Below, piece by piece: positions 1 through 6,901 of a DNA stretch of 50,085 bases; within the stretch, counting starts at the first letter, position 1, and each line of letters begins with the position of its first letter. The position numbers and the translations under genes are program-made. The stretch spans positions 1-50,085 of the forward strand of contig NZ_JABZEE010000070.1 of assembly GCF_013387495.1 (NCBI RefSeq), in the 5' to 3' direction. Source of the stretch: Streptomyces sp. PKU-EA00015. GTDB lineage: Bacteria; Actinomycetota; Actinomycetes; Streptomycetales; Streptomycetaceae. Under the pieces are notes generated by a model, which was not told the origin of the DNA, ran no database searches, and saw nothing but the letters and a program-made list of their open reading frames with translations.

Positions 1-1
1 G

Positions 2-2884
2 GACCAAAGGCCCGCCGGACGCGGTGACGCCTGGCGGGAACCGCCGGCCGCCCACGGCGGTGGCGGCGGGCGGGACGGCCGGCCGGGACCGGCGGGTGCC
101 GAGGGGGCAGGGCACGCAGACGCGCAGAGCACGGACGCCAGGCGGCCGGCGGGCACATACGGTCAGGCCGGCACCGGCCGCGGGAGTACGGGCCGCGCGG
201 ATGCGCCCGCCACCGGCGGCGGCCGGGACGGGTGGCCCCGACCGGCGGGGCCGGGCGGGCCCGGCCCGGAGAGCGCAGGGGCACAGGACAGCGGCGTGCG
301 CCGGCCCCGGTGGGCCCGGCCCGCCGAGGCGTACGGACACGGCGGCGTCGAGGGCGTGGGGCGCACCGACACGCCCCCGGCCGAGTCGGCCGACCCGTAC
401 GAGCACGGCAACGTGTGGCGCGAGCCGACGGGCACCGGAGGCGCGGGCCTCGCCCACGGCCCGGGCGGTCACCCGGGCAACCGGTCCGATCCGGCCGATG
501 TGTACGGGCGCGGCCGTGACGGCGCCGGGCGGTACGGCGATGGCGGCGACGGGCCGGACACCGTGGCCCGCGAGGGGCAGCGCCAGCGGGCCGACCGGTC
601 GGGGTCGTCACAGACGTATCGGGCCGACGCCGAGAGGCTCCGCGTGCCCGCTCAGTACGCCCCCGGCGGCGGCGACACCCACGGGCGGGCGCTCGACGTG
701 TCCGGCGGGGAGCCGGTCCGCGGTCGGGCCCCCGCGGGGCCGACCGCCCGGCGCCGCGGCATCGGCGCCTGGGCGCGGCGGCTCGCCGGCGGCCGCGACG
801 CGCGCCTGCCCGAGCCGCACGAGGCGGCCGGCCCTGACCTCACCACGGGCCCGCCCGCCGTCGAGGCGTGGCCCGACCCCGCCGCCGTACTGCTGACCGC
901 GCTCGGTCCCGGCCCCCGGCTGTGGGAGCGCGGTCCCGAGCACCCCGAGTCCCTCGTCATCCGGCTCGGCACGACCGACCGCGCCGAGCTGCCCTCCGTA
1001 CCGGTGACCGTCGCGCTGCGCGAGGCGGGCTCGCTCGGGCTGGCCGGTCCGCGGGCGCGCCTGGCCGGACTCGCCCGCTCCGCCGTGGCGCAGCTCGCCG
1101 CGCTGCACTCCCCCTCCGATCTGGAGTTCGTGCTGATCAGCACGGACCGCTCCCGGACCCTGGAGGAGCGGCGCAGCGAATGGGCATGGCTGGGCTGGCT
1201 GCCGCATCTGCGTCCCGCGCACGGCCAGGACTGCCGTCTCCTGCTCGCCTACGACCGCGACCAGGCCACCGCCCGCACCGCCGAGCTGACGCGCAGGCTG
1301 GACGATGGGCCGCTCGGCCAGGGCTGGCCGAGCGCCGACCGCCGGGCCGTGGCGGACGCCGCCGACCGGCACACCGGCCCGCGTACGGTCGTGATCGTCG
1401 ACGGCGACCCCGGGTCCGCCGCGCTGCGCGAGACCACCGCGCGGCTCGCGGGCGCGGGCCCGGCCGCCGGGATCCACCTGATCTGTCTGGCCGAGACCCC
1501 GGCCGCCTCCCCTCTCTCTCCCGTGGCGGCGACGTACGAGTCCGCGTGCGCGGCGTCGCTCGCCTTCCGGGAGTGCGGCGCCGTCGCGATGCTCAGCGGT
1601 GACGTGGCGACCGCGCTGCGGCTGATGCGGGTGGCCGGTGGGCGGCCCGCGGGCCACGGCACGGTCGGTGCGGTGGACGCGGTGTCACCGGCGTGGGCGG
1701 AGCGTTTCGGGCGCGCGCTCGCGCCCCTGCGCGCCGAGGGTGCTCCGATGCACCCGGGCCGGGTCGCGACGCTGCCGCAGTCGGCCCGGCTGCTGGACGA
1801 GCTGGGGCTCGCCCGGGCCACGCCCGCCTCGCTGATGGCGCGCTGGGCCTCGGCGGGCGACGGCACGGTGGTCCTCGGCTCGGGACCGCGCGGCCCGCTC
1901 GCCGTGGACCTCGCCGAAGAGGGCCCGCACCTGCTGATCGAGGGCCCCGCGGGCAGCGGCCGCACCGAGTTGCTGCGCGCGGCCGCCGCGTCCCTGGCCG
2001 CCGCCGGCCGCCCTGACCGGCTCGGTCTGCTCCTGGTCGACGGCGCGGGCGGCGAGCGCGGTGAGGGCCTGGCCGCGTGCACGGAGCTGCCGCACGTCAC
2101 CGAGCACCTGGTGGCGAGCGATCCGGTGCGGATGCGGGTGTTCGCGCAGGCACTGGGAGCCGAGCTCAAGCGTCGCGCGGAGCTCCTGGACGGTGTCGGC
2201 TTCGCCGAGTGGCAGGCGCGGCGTGAGGTCGCCGGCCGCATGGTCGGCCAGCGCGGCCCCAGCCCCGCCGAGCAGCGCGGCGATCTGGACTCGCCCGCGT
2301 CCGGCACCCTGCGGCTGCGCCCCGGCGGGCGTACGCAGAGCCAGGAGCCGGACCCGCTGCCGCGCCTCGTGGTGCTGGTCGACGACTTCGACGCGCTGGT
2401 GGCCCCGGCGCTCGGCAGCCCGGGCCGGCCGGCGGCCGGTTCGGTCGTGCGGGCCCTGGATGCGGTCGCCCGGGACGGCGGGCGGCTCGGAGTGCATCTC
2501 GTGGCGACATCCTCGCGTCCGGACCGGACTGCCGACACGCACCTGGCGGAGGGGGCCCGGCTGCGCGTGGTGCTGCAGGCGCCGCCCGCCTCGCCGGGTC
2601 CGGACGACCCGGCGCCCGGCCGGGGCAGGCTGGGGCATCCGGACGGCCGGGTGACCCCGTTCCAGAGCGGCCGCGTCACGGGCCGCATACCGAGGACGGC
2701 GACCCTGCGTCCCACGGTCGTCCCGCTGGAGTGGGAGCGGATGGGCGACCCGCCGGCCCGCCGTCCCGTCCGCGAGCTGGGCAACGGACCGACCGATCTG
2801 GCGCTGCTCGCAAGCGCTCTGCAACGGGCCGCGCAGTCGGTCAACGCCGGTCCCGTCCCGCCCCTCATCCCGGCGCATCCCTGA
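2..2884 (+). CDS. FtsK/SpoIIIE-family ATPase, EssC-like (5' end outside window)
   Basis: The frame is open from the left edge to the TGA at 2882-2884, so this is the C-terminal part of a larger protein (960 residues visible). The last ATPase module is clear: a Walker A, GPAGSGRT, is encoded at 1943-1966, and a Walker B-like stretch, LVVLVDDFDAL, near 2365-2400. Ahead of it (about 880-1300) lies the conserved stretch found between ATPase modules in EssC/EccC-like proteins (LWERGPEHPESL, then LHSPSDLEFVLI). Residues 1 to about 280 are low complexity, rich in Gly, Arg, Pro and Asp, and probably form a disordered linker. Family members pump DNA or power type VII secretion from the membrane. No ESX substrate gene is visible here, so the substrate is unknown. 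A GTG at 296 is in frame but is not needed as a start. The family call is firm, the role is not. Confidence 0.85.
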   Translation, partial: DQRPAGRGDAWREPPAAHGGGGGRDGRPGPAGAEGAGHADAQSTDARRPAGTYGQAGTGRGSTGRADAPATGGGRDGWPRPAGPGGPGPESAGAQDSGVRRPRWARPAEAYGHGGVEGVGRTDTPPAESADPYEHGNVWREPTGTGGAGLAHGPGGHPGNRSDPADVYGRGRDGAGRYGDGGDGPDTVAREGQRQRADRSGSSQTYRADAERLRVPAQYAPGGGDTHGRALDVSGGEPVRGRAPAGPTARRRGIGAWARRLAGGRDARLPEPHEAAGPDLTTGPPAVEAWPDPAAVLLTALGPGPRLWERGPEHPESLVIRLGTTDRAELPSVPVTVALREAGSLGLAGPRARLAGLARSAVAQLAALHSPSDLEFVLISTDRSRTLEERRSEWAWLGWLPHLRPAHGQDCRLLLAYDRDQATARTAELTRRLDDGPLGQGWPSADRRAVADAADRHTGPRTVVIVDGDPGSAALRETTARLAGAGPAAGIHLICLAETPAASPLSPVAATYESACAASLAFRECGAVAMLSGDVATALRLMRVAGGRPAGHGTVGAVDAVSPAWAERFGRALAPLRAEGAPMHPGRVATLPQSARLLDELGLARATPASLMARWASAGDGTVVLGSGPRGPLAVDLAEEGPHLLIEGPAGSGRTELLRAAAASLAAAGRPDRLGLLLVDGAGGERGEGLAACTELPHVTEHLVASDPVRMRVFAQALGAELKRRAELLDGVGFAEWQARREVAGRMVGQRGPSPAEQRGDLDSPASGTLRLRPGGRTQSQEPDPLPRLVVLVDDFDALVAPALGSPGRPAAGSVVRALDAVARDGGRLGVHLVATSSRPDRTADTHLAEGARLRVVLQAPPASPGPDDPAPGRGRLGHPDGRVTPFQSGRVTGRIPRTATLRPTVVPLEWERMGDPPARRPVRELGNGPTDLALLASALQRAAQSVNAGPVPPLIPAHP

Positions 2885-3046
2885 TCCGCTCGTGGGCGCG
2901 GCGGGCCGTGGGGCCATCCGCCTGACATCGCGTCACAAGGCCATCACGAAAGGCCGCTTGTCGCCGGAGGCGGTATTGCGACACCCGCAGCTCGGGCGTA
3001 GACCTGCTGTCACGGGACAGCAGCGCACAGGAGAGACGGGGCAGCA

Positions 3047-4402
3047 ATGCGCACAACTCTTCGTACGAGCAGGGCCGCGGTGGCGTTCGCCGCCATCGGC
3101 GCGCTCGCCCTCACCGGATGCGGCGGCGACAGCGACGCCGGCCGGCCGAAGGGCGACGAGACCACGAAGCCGACGACGACCGTCCAACTGCCCAAGCTGG
3201 ACGGCGAGAACATCCAGGTCGCGGCCGTCTGGAGCGGACCGGAGCAGGAGAACTTCACCAAGGTCCTGGACGAGTTCGAGAAGCGCACGGGCGCGAAGGT
3301 CACCTTCGTCCCCGCCCAGGACCCGATCGTCAACTTCCTCGGTACGAAGATCGCGGGCGGCAGTCCCCCGGACGTGGCGATGCTGCCGCAGGTCGGCGCG
3401 ATCCAGCAGGCCGTGCAGCGCAAGTGGGCCAAGCCCGTCGGGCCCGAGGCGAAAGCCCAGCTCGCGAAGAACTACTCGAAGGGCTGGCAGGACCTCGGAG
3501 CGGTGGACGGCACCCAGTACGGCGTCTACTACAAGGCCGCCAACAAGTCCCTGATCTGGTACAACAACGCGGTCTTCGAGAACGCGGGCGCCGGCGCGCC
3601 GAAGACGTGGAAGGACTTCCTCTCGACGGCGGAGACGATCTCCGCGTCCGGTGTCACGCCGGTCTCGATCGCGGGCGCGGACGGCTGGACCCTCACCGAC
3701 TGGTTCGAGAACGTCTACCTCTCCCAGGCCGGACCGGAGAAGTACGACCAGCTCGCCAAACACGAGATCAAGTGGACCGACCCGTCCGTGAAGGACGCGC
3801 TCACCACGCTCGCGCAGCTGTGGGGAAAGCCGTCCCTGATCGCGGGCGGCGCGGACGGCGCGCTCCAGACCGAGTTCCCCGCCTCCGTCACGCAGACGTT
3901 CAGCGGCGGTGACCAGCCCAAGGCCGCGATGGTCTTCGAGGGCGACTTCGTCACCGTCAACATCGCGCAGACGGACGCGGAGATCGGCGGCGACGCGAAG
4001 GTGTTCCCCTTCCCCGCGGTCGGTGCGGAGGCGCCCGTGGTGACCGGCGGCGACGCGGCCGTGGCGCTCAAGGACAGCAAGGGCGCACAGGCGCTGCTGA
4101 CGTTCCTCGCCTCGCCCGACGCGGCGGCGATCTCGGCGGCGGCGGGCGGCTTCATCTCGCCGAACAAGTCCCTCGACGTGGCCGCGTACCCGAACGACGT
4201 GCAGCGCGACATCGCCAAGGCGCTGATCGCCGCGGGCGACGACTTCCGCTTCGACATGTCGGACCAGATGCCGCAGTCGTTCGGCGGCACGCCCGGCAAG
4301 GGCGAGTGGAAGGCGCTCCAGGACTTCCTGAAGAACCCGAAGGACATCGCGGGCACCCAGCAGCGGCTGGAGTCCGACGCGGCCAAGGCGTACCAGGACT
4401 GA
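3047..4402 (+). CDS. Carbohydrate ABC transporter substrate-binding lipoprotein (AglE-like)
   Basis: A 451-residue extracytoplasmic sugar-binding protein. It has an N-terminal lipoprotein signal with lipobox LTGC (Cys25 as lipidation site), then a typical family 1 solute-binding fold (KVLDEFEKRTGAKVTFVP, GGSPPDVAMLPQ, KSLIWYNNAVFE). It opens a three-gene operon; the permease gene starts 5 nt after its stop. The partner permease resembles alpha-glucoside AglF, so an alpha-glucoside or related oligosaccharide is the likely ligand (inference). No ATPase gene accompanies the operon. In streptomycetes such importers usually share the MsiK ATPase encoded elsewhere. An AGGAG lies 14 nt upstream of the ATG, rather far for a ribosome-binding site. 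Confidence 0.92.
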   Translation: MRTTLRTSRAAVAFAAIGALALTGCGGDSDAGRPKGDETTKPTTTVQLPKLDGENIQVAAVWSGPEQENFTKVLDEFEKRTGAKVTFVPAQDPIVNFLGTKIAGGSPPDVAMLPQVGAIQQAVQRKWAKPVGPEAKAQLAKNYSKGWQDLGAVDGTQYGVYYKAANKSLIWYNNAVFENAGAGAPKTWKDFLSTAETISASGVTPVSIAGADGWTLTDWFENVYLSQAGPEKYDQLAKHEIKWTDPSVKDALTTLAQLWGKPSLIAGGADGALQTEFPASVTQTFSGGDQPKAAMVFEGDFVTVNIAQTDAEIGGDAKVFPFPAVGAEAPVVTGGDAAVALKDSKGAQALLTFLASPDAAAISAAAGGFISPNKSLDVAAYPNDVQRDIAKALIAAGDDFRFDMSDQMPQSFGGTPGKGEWKALQDFLKNPKDIAGTQQRLESDAAKAYQD

Positions 4403-4406
4403 AGCC

Positions 4407-5753
4407 GTGACGGCCGCGACAGCGGGGGGGCCGGCCCGTCCGGCGCCCCCCGCCGGTACACGCAAGAGCGTGACAGGCACACGTAAAGTCGTGGCGGCGG
4501 GCTTCCTGCTGCCCTCGCTCGTGCTGCTGGGCGCGCTCGTGGTCTACCCGATCGGGTACTCGCTCTACCGGTCGTTCTTCGATCAGGCCGGCAGCGGTTT
4601 CGCCGGGCTGGGGAACTACCGGGAGATCTTCACCGACGACACCATCCTGACCGCCGTCAAGAACAACGCGATCTGGGTGGTCGTGGCGCCGACCGTCTCC
4701 ACCGCGCTCGGCCTGATCTTCGCCGTGCTCACGGAGCGGATCCGCTGGGGCACGGCGTTCAAGCTGATCGTCTTCATGCCGATGGCGATCTCGATGCTCG
4801 CCGCGGGCATCATCTTCCGGCTGGTGTACGAGCAGGACCCGGAGCGCGGGGTCGCCAACGCGGTCTGGGTGGGCGTGCACGACACGTTCAACGAGTCCGC
4901 GGGCTTCCCCAAGGCGCATCCGCTGCCCGCGCATCCGCTGAAGGCGGGCGGCGGCGGTTCGTTCGTCACGAAGGAGCCGGTCTCGGCCGGAAAACCCGTC
5001 CAGTTGCCGCTGGTCGGGGTGGCGCCCGCGAAGATGCCGTCGGACGCGGAGCCCGCGAAGGCACCGGAGGCCGGCGGTGACGGGATCAGCGGCACGGCGT
5101 GGCTGGACTTCACCCGGGGCGGCGGCGGAAAGCCGAACGTCGTCGACGCCAGGGAACTCGGGCTCAAGGGCATCAAGGTGGAGGCGGTCAAGGACGGCAA
5201 GGTCGTCGCGGAGGCGCGGGCCGGGGCGGACGGGCGGTTCTCCCTGCCCGTCTCGGCGGAGGGCGCGCTGCTGCGGCTGCCCGCGGAGAACTTCCGCGAG
5301 CCGTACAACGGCGTGAACTGGCTGGGTCCGAGTCTCGTCACCCCGGCGATCATCGGCAGCTACGTGTGGATGTGGGCCGGCTTCGCGATGGTCCTGATCG
5401 CGGCGGGACTGGCGAGTGTGCCGCGCGAACTGCTGGAGGCGGCCCGCGTGGACGGCGCGAACGAGTGGCAGGTCTTCCGCAGGGTGACCGTGCCGCTGCT
5501 GGCGCCCGTGCTCGCGGTGGTGCTGGTGACGCTGATGATCAACGTGCTGAAGATCTTCGACCTGGTGTTCATCATCGCGCCGGGCTCCTCGCAGGACGAC
5601 GCGAACGTGCTCGCGCTCCAGCTGTACCGCTCGTCGTTCGGCACGGACGCGAACCTCGGCCTCGGCAGCGCGATCGCGGTCCTGCTGCTCCTGCTGGTGC
5701 TGCCGGTGATGTTCTTCAACATCCGGCGGATGCGGAAGGAGGCCGGGCGATGA
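4407..5753 (+). CDS. Sugar ABC transporter permease, AglF-like, with extracytoplasmic insert
   Basis: A 448-residue inner-membrane permease starting at GTG 4407, 5 nt after the binding-protein gene. Membrane helices lie at about 28-50, 83-108, 116-140, 310-335, 357-380 and 418-438. The cytoplasmic EAA coupling loop (ELLEAARVDGANEW) is at about 341-354. The segment IVFMPMAISM and the ending NIRRMRKEAGR resemble AglF of alpha-glucoside importers. Usual MalF/AglF-type core permeases have only a short loop between helices 3 and 4; here about 140 residues (158-300) are inserted there. By topology this insert faces outside, and it contains a beta-rich part (GIKVEAVKDGKVV, then ADGRFSLPV) like a carboxypeptidase-regulatory or Ig-like domain. 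The 3' end is part of a 37-bp direct repeat. Confidence 0.9.
   Translation: MTAATAGGPARPAPPAGTRKSVTGTRKVVAAGFLLPSLVLLGALVVYPIGYSLYRSFFDQAGSGFAGLGNYREIFTDDTILTAVKNNAIWVVVAPTVSTALGLIFAVLTERIRWGTAFKLIVFMPMAISMLAAGIIFRLVYEQDPERGVANAVWVGVHDTFNESAGFPKAHPLPAHPLKAGGGGSFVTKEPVSAGKPVQLPLVGVAPAKMPSDAEPAKAPEAGGDGISGTAWLDFTRGGGGKPNVVDARELGLKGIKVEAVKDGKVVAEARAGADGRFSLPVSAEGALLRLPAENFREPYNGVNWLGPSLVTPAIIGSYVWMWAGFAMVLIAAGLASVPRELLEAARVDGANEWQVFRRVTVPLLAPVLAVVLVTLMINVLKIFDLVFIIAPGSSQDDANVLALQLYRSSFGTDANLGLGSAIAVLLLLLVLPVMFFNIRRMRKEAGR
5717..5753 (+). repeat. 37-bp direct repeat, copy 1 (3' end of aglF-like gene)
   Basis: Identical over 37 bp to 5818-5854. It encodes the last residues of the AglF-like permease (NIRRMRKEAGR) and ends in ATGA, joining the stop codon to a start codon. 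Confidence 0.97.
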
Positions 5754-5854
5754 ACACGCGCCGCACCGCACCCGGCCCCTGCCGGGGGTCCGGGGGTCGC
5801 CCCCCGGGCAAGCACAGCAACATCCGGCGGATGCGGAAGGAGGCCGGGCGATGA
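5750..5854 (+). CDS. 34-residue mini-ORF bridging the two permease genes
   Basis: The ATG at 5750 overlaps the stop of the upstream permease (ATGA). The frame runs 34 codons to a TGA at 5852-5854, which overlaps the ATG of the next permease (again ATGA). The peptide begins MNTRRTAPGP and ends with the same NIRRMRKEAGR as the upstream permease, because it reads through the second copy of the 37-bp repeat. The middle codes for Gly/Pro/Arg from a hairpin-rich spacer. A functional peptide is doubtful. It may matter mainly because it keeps an unbroken stop-start chain for translational coupling. Whether it is translated is inference. Confidence 0.45.
   Translation: MNTRRTAPGPCRGSGGRPPGKHSNIRRMRKEAGR
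5771..5807. repeat. Hairpin-rich spacer between the 37-bp repeats
   Basis: Two adjacent stem-loops sit in the 64-bp spacer (5754-5817): CCCGGC/GCCGGG (5771-5776 with 5781-5786) and CCGGGGG/CCCCCGG (5790-5796 with 5801-5807). This sort of CCGGGGGTCCGGGGG element recurs between streptomycete genes as far as I recall. Its dispersal in this genome cannot be checked from one window. Confidence 0.6.
5818..5854 (+). repeat. 37-bp direct repeat, copy 2 (start of aglG-like gene)
   Basis: Exact copy of 5717-5753, offset by 101 bp. It carries the GGAGG ribosome-binding site and ATG of the second permease, so copy 1 probably shows the ancestral ATGA overlap of the two permease genes. Confidence 0.97.
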
Positions 5855-6759
5855 GCACCATGAGCAGCACCGGCGCGGCCGGCACGAGCGCTGCGCCCGT
5901 CAAGGCGAAGCAGTCCCTCGCCACCCGCATCGCCGCCCGCACCGGCGGTGGCGTGATGCGCGTCTTCCTCGTCCTCGCCGCCCTGTTCTGGCTGATGCCG
6001 ACCGTCGGTCTGCTGCTCTCCTCCCTCCGCAGTCCCGGTGACATCGCCGCGAGCGGCTGGTGGGAGGTGCTGACCGCACCCGCCCAGCTCACCACCGAGA
6101 ACTACTCCCGCCTCCTGGAGAACGAGGCGATCACCGGCTCCCTCGTCTCCACCGTCGTGATCACCGTCCCGGCCACCGTGCTCGTCGTGGTGATCGGTGC
6201 GCTCGCCGGATACGCCTTCGCGTGGATGGAGTTCCCGGGCCGCGACTGGTGGTTCATGGTCGTCGTCGGGCTCCTCGTCGTCCCCGTACAGGTCGCGCTC
6301 GTTCCGGTGTCCGAACTCTTCGGTCTCATCGGCATCTTCGAGACGACGATCGGCGTGATCCTCTTCCACGTCGCCTTCGGCCTGCCCTTCGCGATCTTCC
6401 TGCTGCGCAACTTCTTCGCGGAGATCCCCCGGGAGCTGCTGGAGGCGGCCCGGCTCGACGGAGCGGGCGAGATCCGCCTGTTCACCCGGGTCGTGATGCC
6501 GCTGGGCGGACCGGCGATCGCCTCGCTCGGCATCTTCCAGTTCCTGTGGGTGTGGAACGACATGCTGGTCGCGCTGATCTTCGCGGACTCCGAGTCCGCG
6601 CCGATCACGGTCGCGCTCCAGCGCCAGGTACGGCAGTTCGGCAACAACATCGACGTGCTCGCGCCCGGCGCGTTCGTGTCGATGATCATCCCGTTGGTCG
6701 TGTTCTTCGCCTTCCAGCGGCAGTTCGTCTCGGGTGTCATGGCGGGCGCCGTCAAGTGA
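5851..6759 (+). CDS. Sugar ABC transporter permease, AglG-like
   Basis: A 302-residue MalG/AglG-type permease and the second membrane subunit of the importer. It has six helices (first about 30-52, last about 270-290) and the EAA loop ELLEAARLDGAGEIRLF at about 194-210. FLWVWNDMLVALIF after it is typical of the family. The start is ATG 5851 with GGAGG about 8 nt upstream, inside the repeated sequence. It presumably pairs with the AglF-like permease and a shared MsiK-type ATPase. A strong stem-loop follows the gene, so the operon ends here. Confidence 0.92.
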   Translation: MSTMSSTGAAGTSAAPVKAKQSLATRIAARTGGGVMRVFLVLAALFWLMPTVGLLLSSLRSPGDIAASGWWEVLTAPAQLTTENYSRLLENEAITGSLVSTVVITVPATVLVVVIGALAGYAFAWMEFPGRDWWFMVVVGLLVVPVQVALVPVSELFGLIGIFETTIGVILFHVAFGLPFAIFLLRNFFAEIPRELLEAARLDGAGEIRLFTRVVMPLGGPAIASLGIFQFLWVWNDMLVALIFADSESAPITVALQRQVRQFGNNIDVLAPGAFVSMIIPLVVFFAFQRQFVSGVMAGAVK

Positions 6760-6773
6760 CCCTCGTGCACAGG

Positions 6774-6805
6774 AGGCGGCCCGGTTCCCCGTAACCGGGC
6801 CGCCT
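6774..6805 (+). terminator. Stem-loop terminator after the sugar importer operon
   Basis: A perfect 13-bp inverted repeat (AGGCGGCCCGGTT/AACCGGGCCGCCT) with a 6-nt loop starts 14 nt after the permease stop. There is no long U tract, as is common in this genus. Confidence 0.85.
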
Positions 6806-6901
6806 TCACGCGTTCGTCCCCCGTATGCCACGTGCGGCGTAACCAAGTCACCCCATTGGCCGTTTTCGGGCCATCTGCCCGCGCCGACCCATGGATGTGC
6901 C

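Noticed and set aside
6734..6901. An upstream ATG for the first GT2-TagF gene
   Set aside because: It would overlap the sugar permease gene and the terminator and add residues unlike the family; the GT2 domain begins at GTG 6902.
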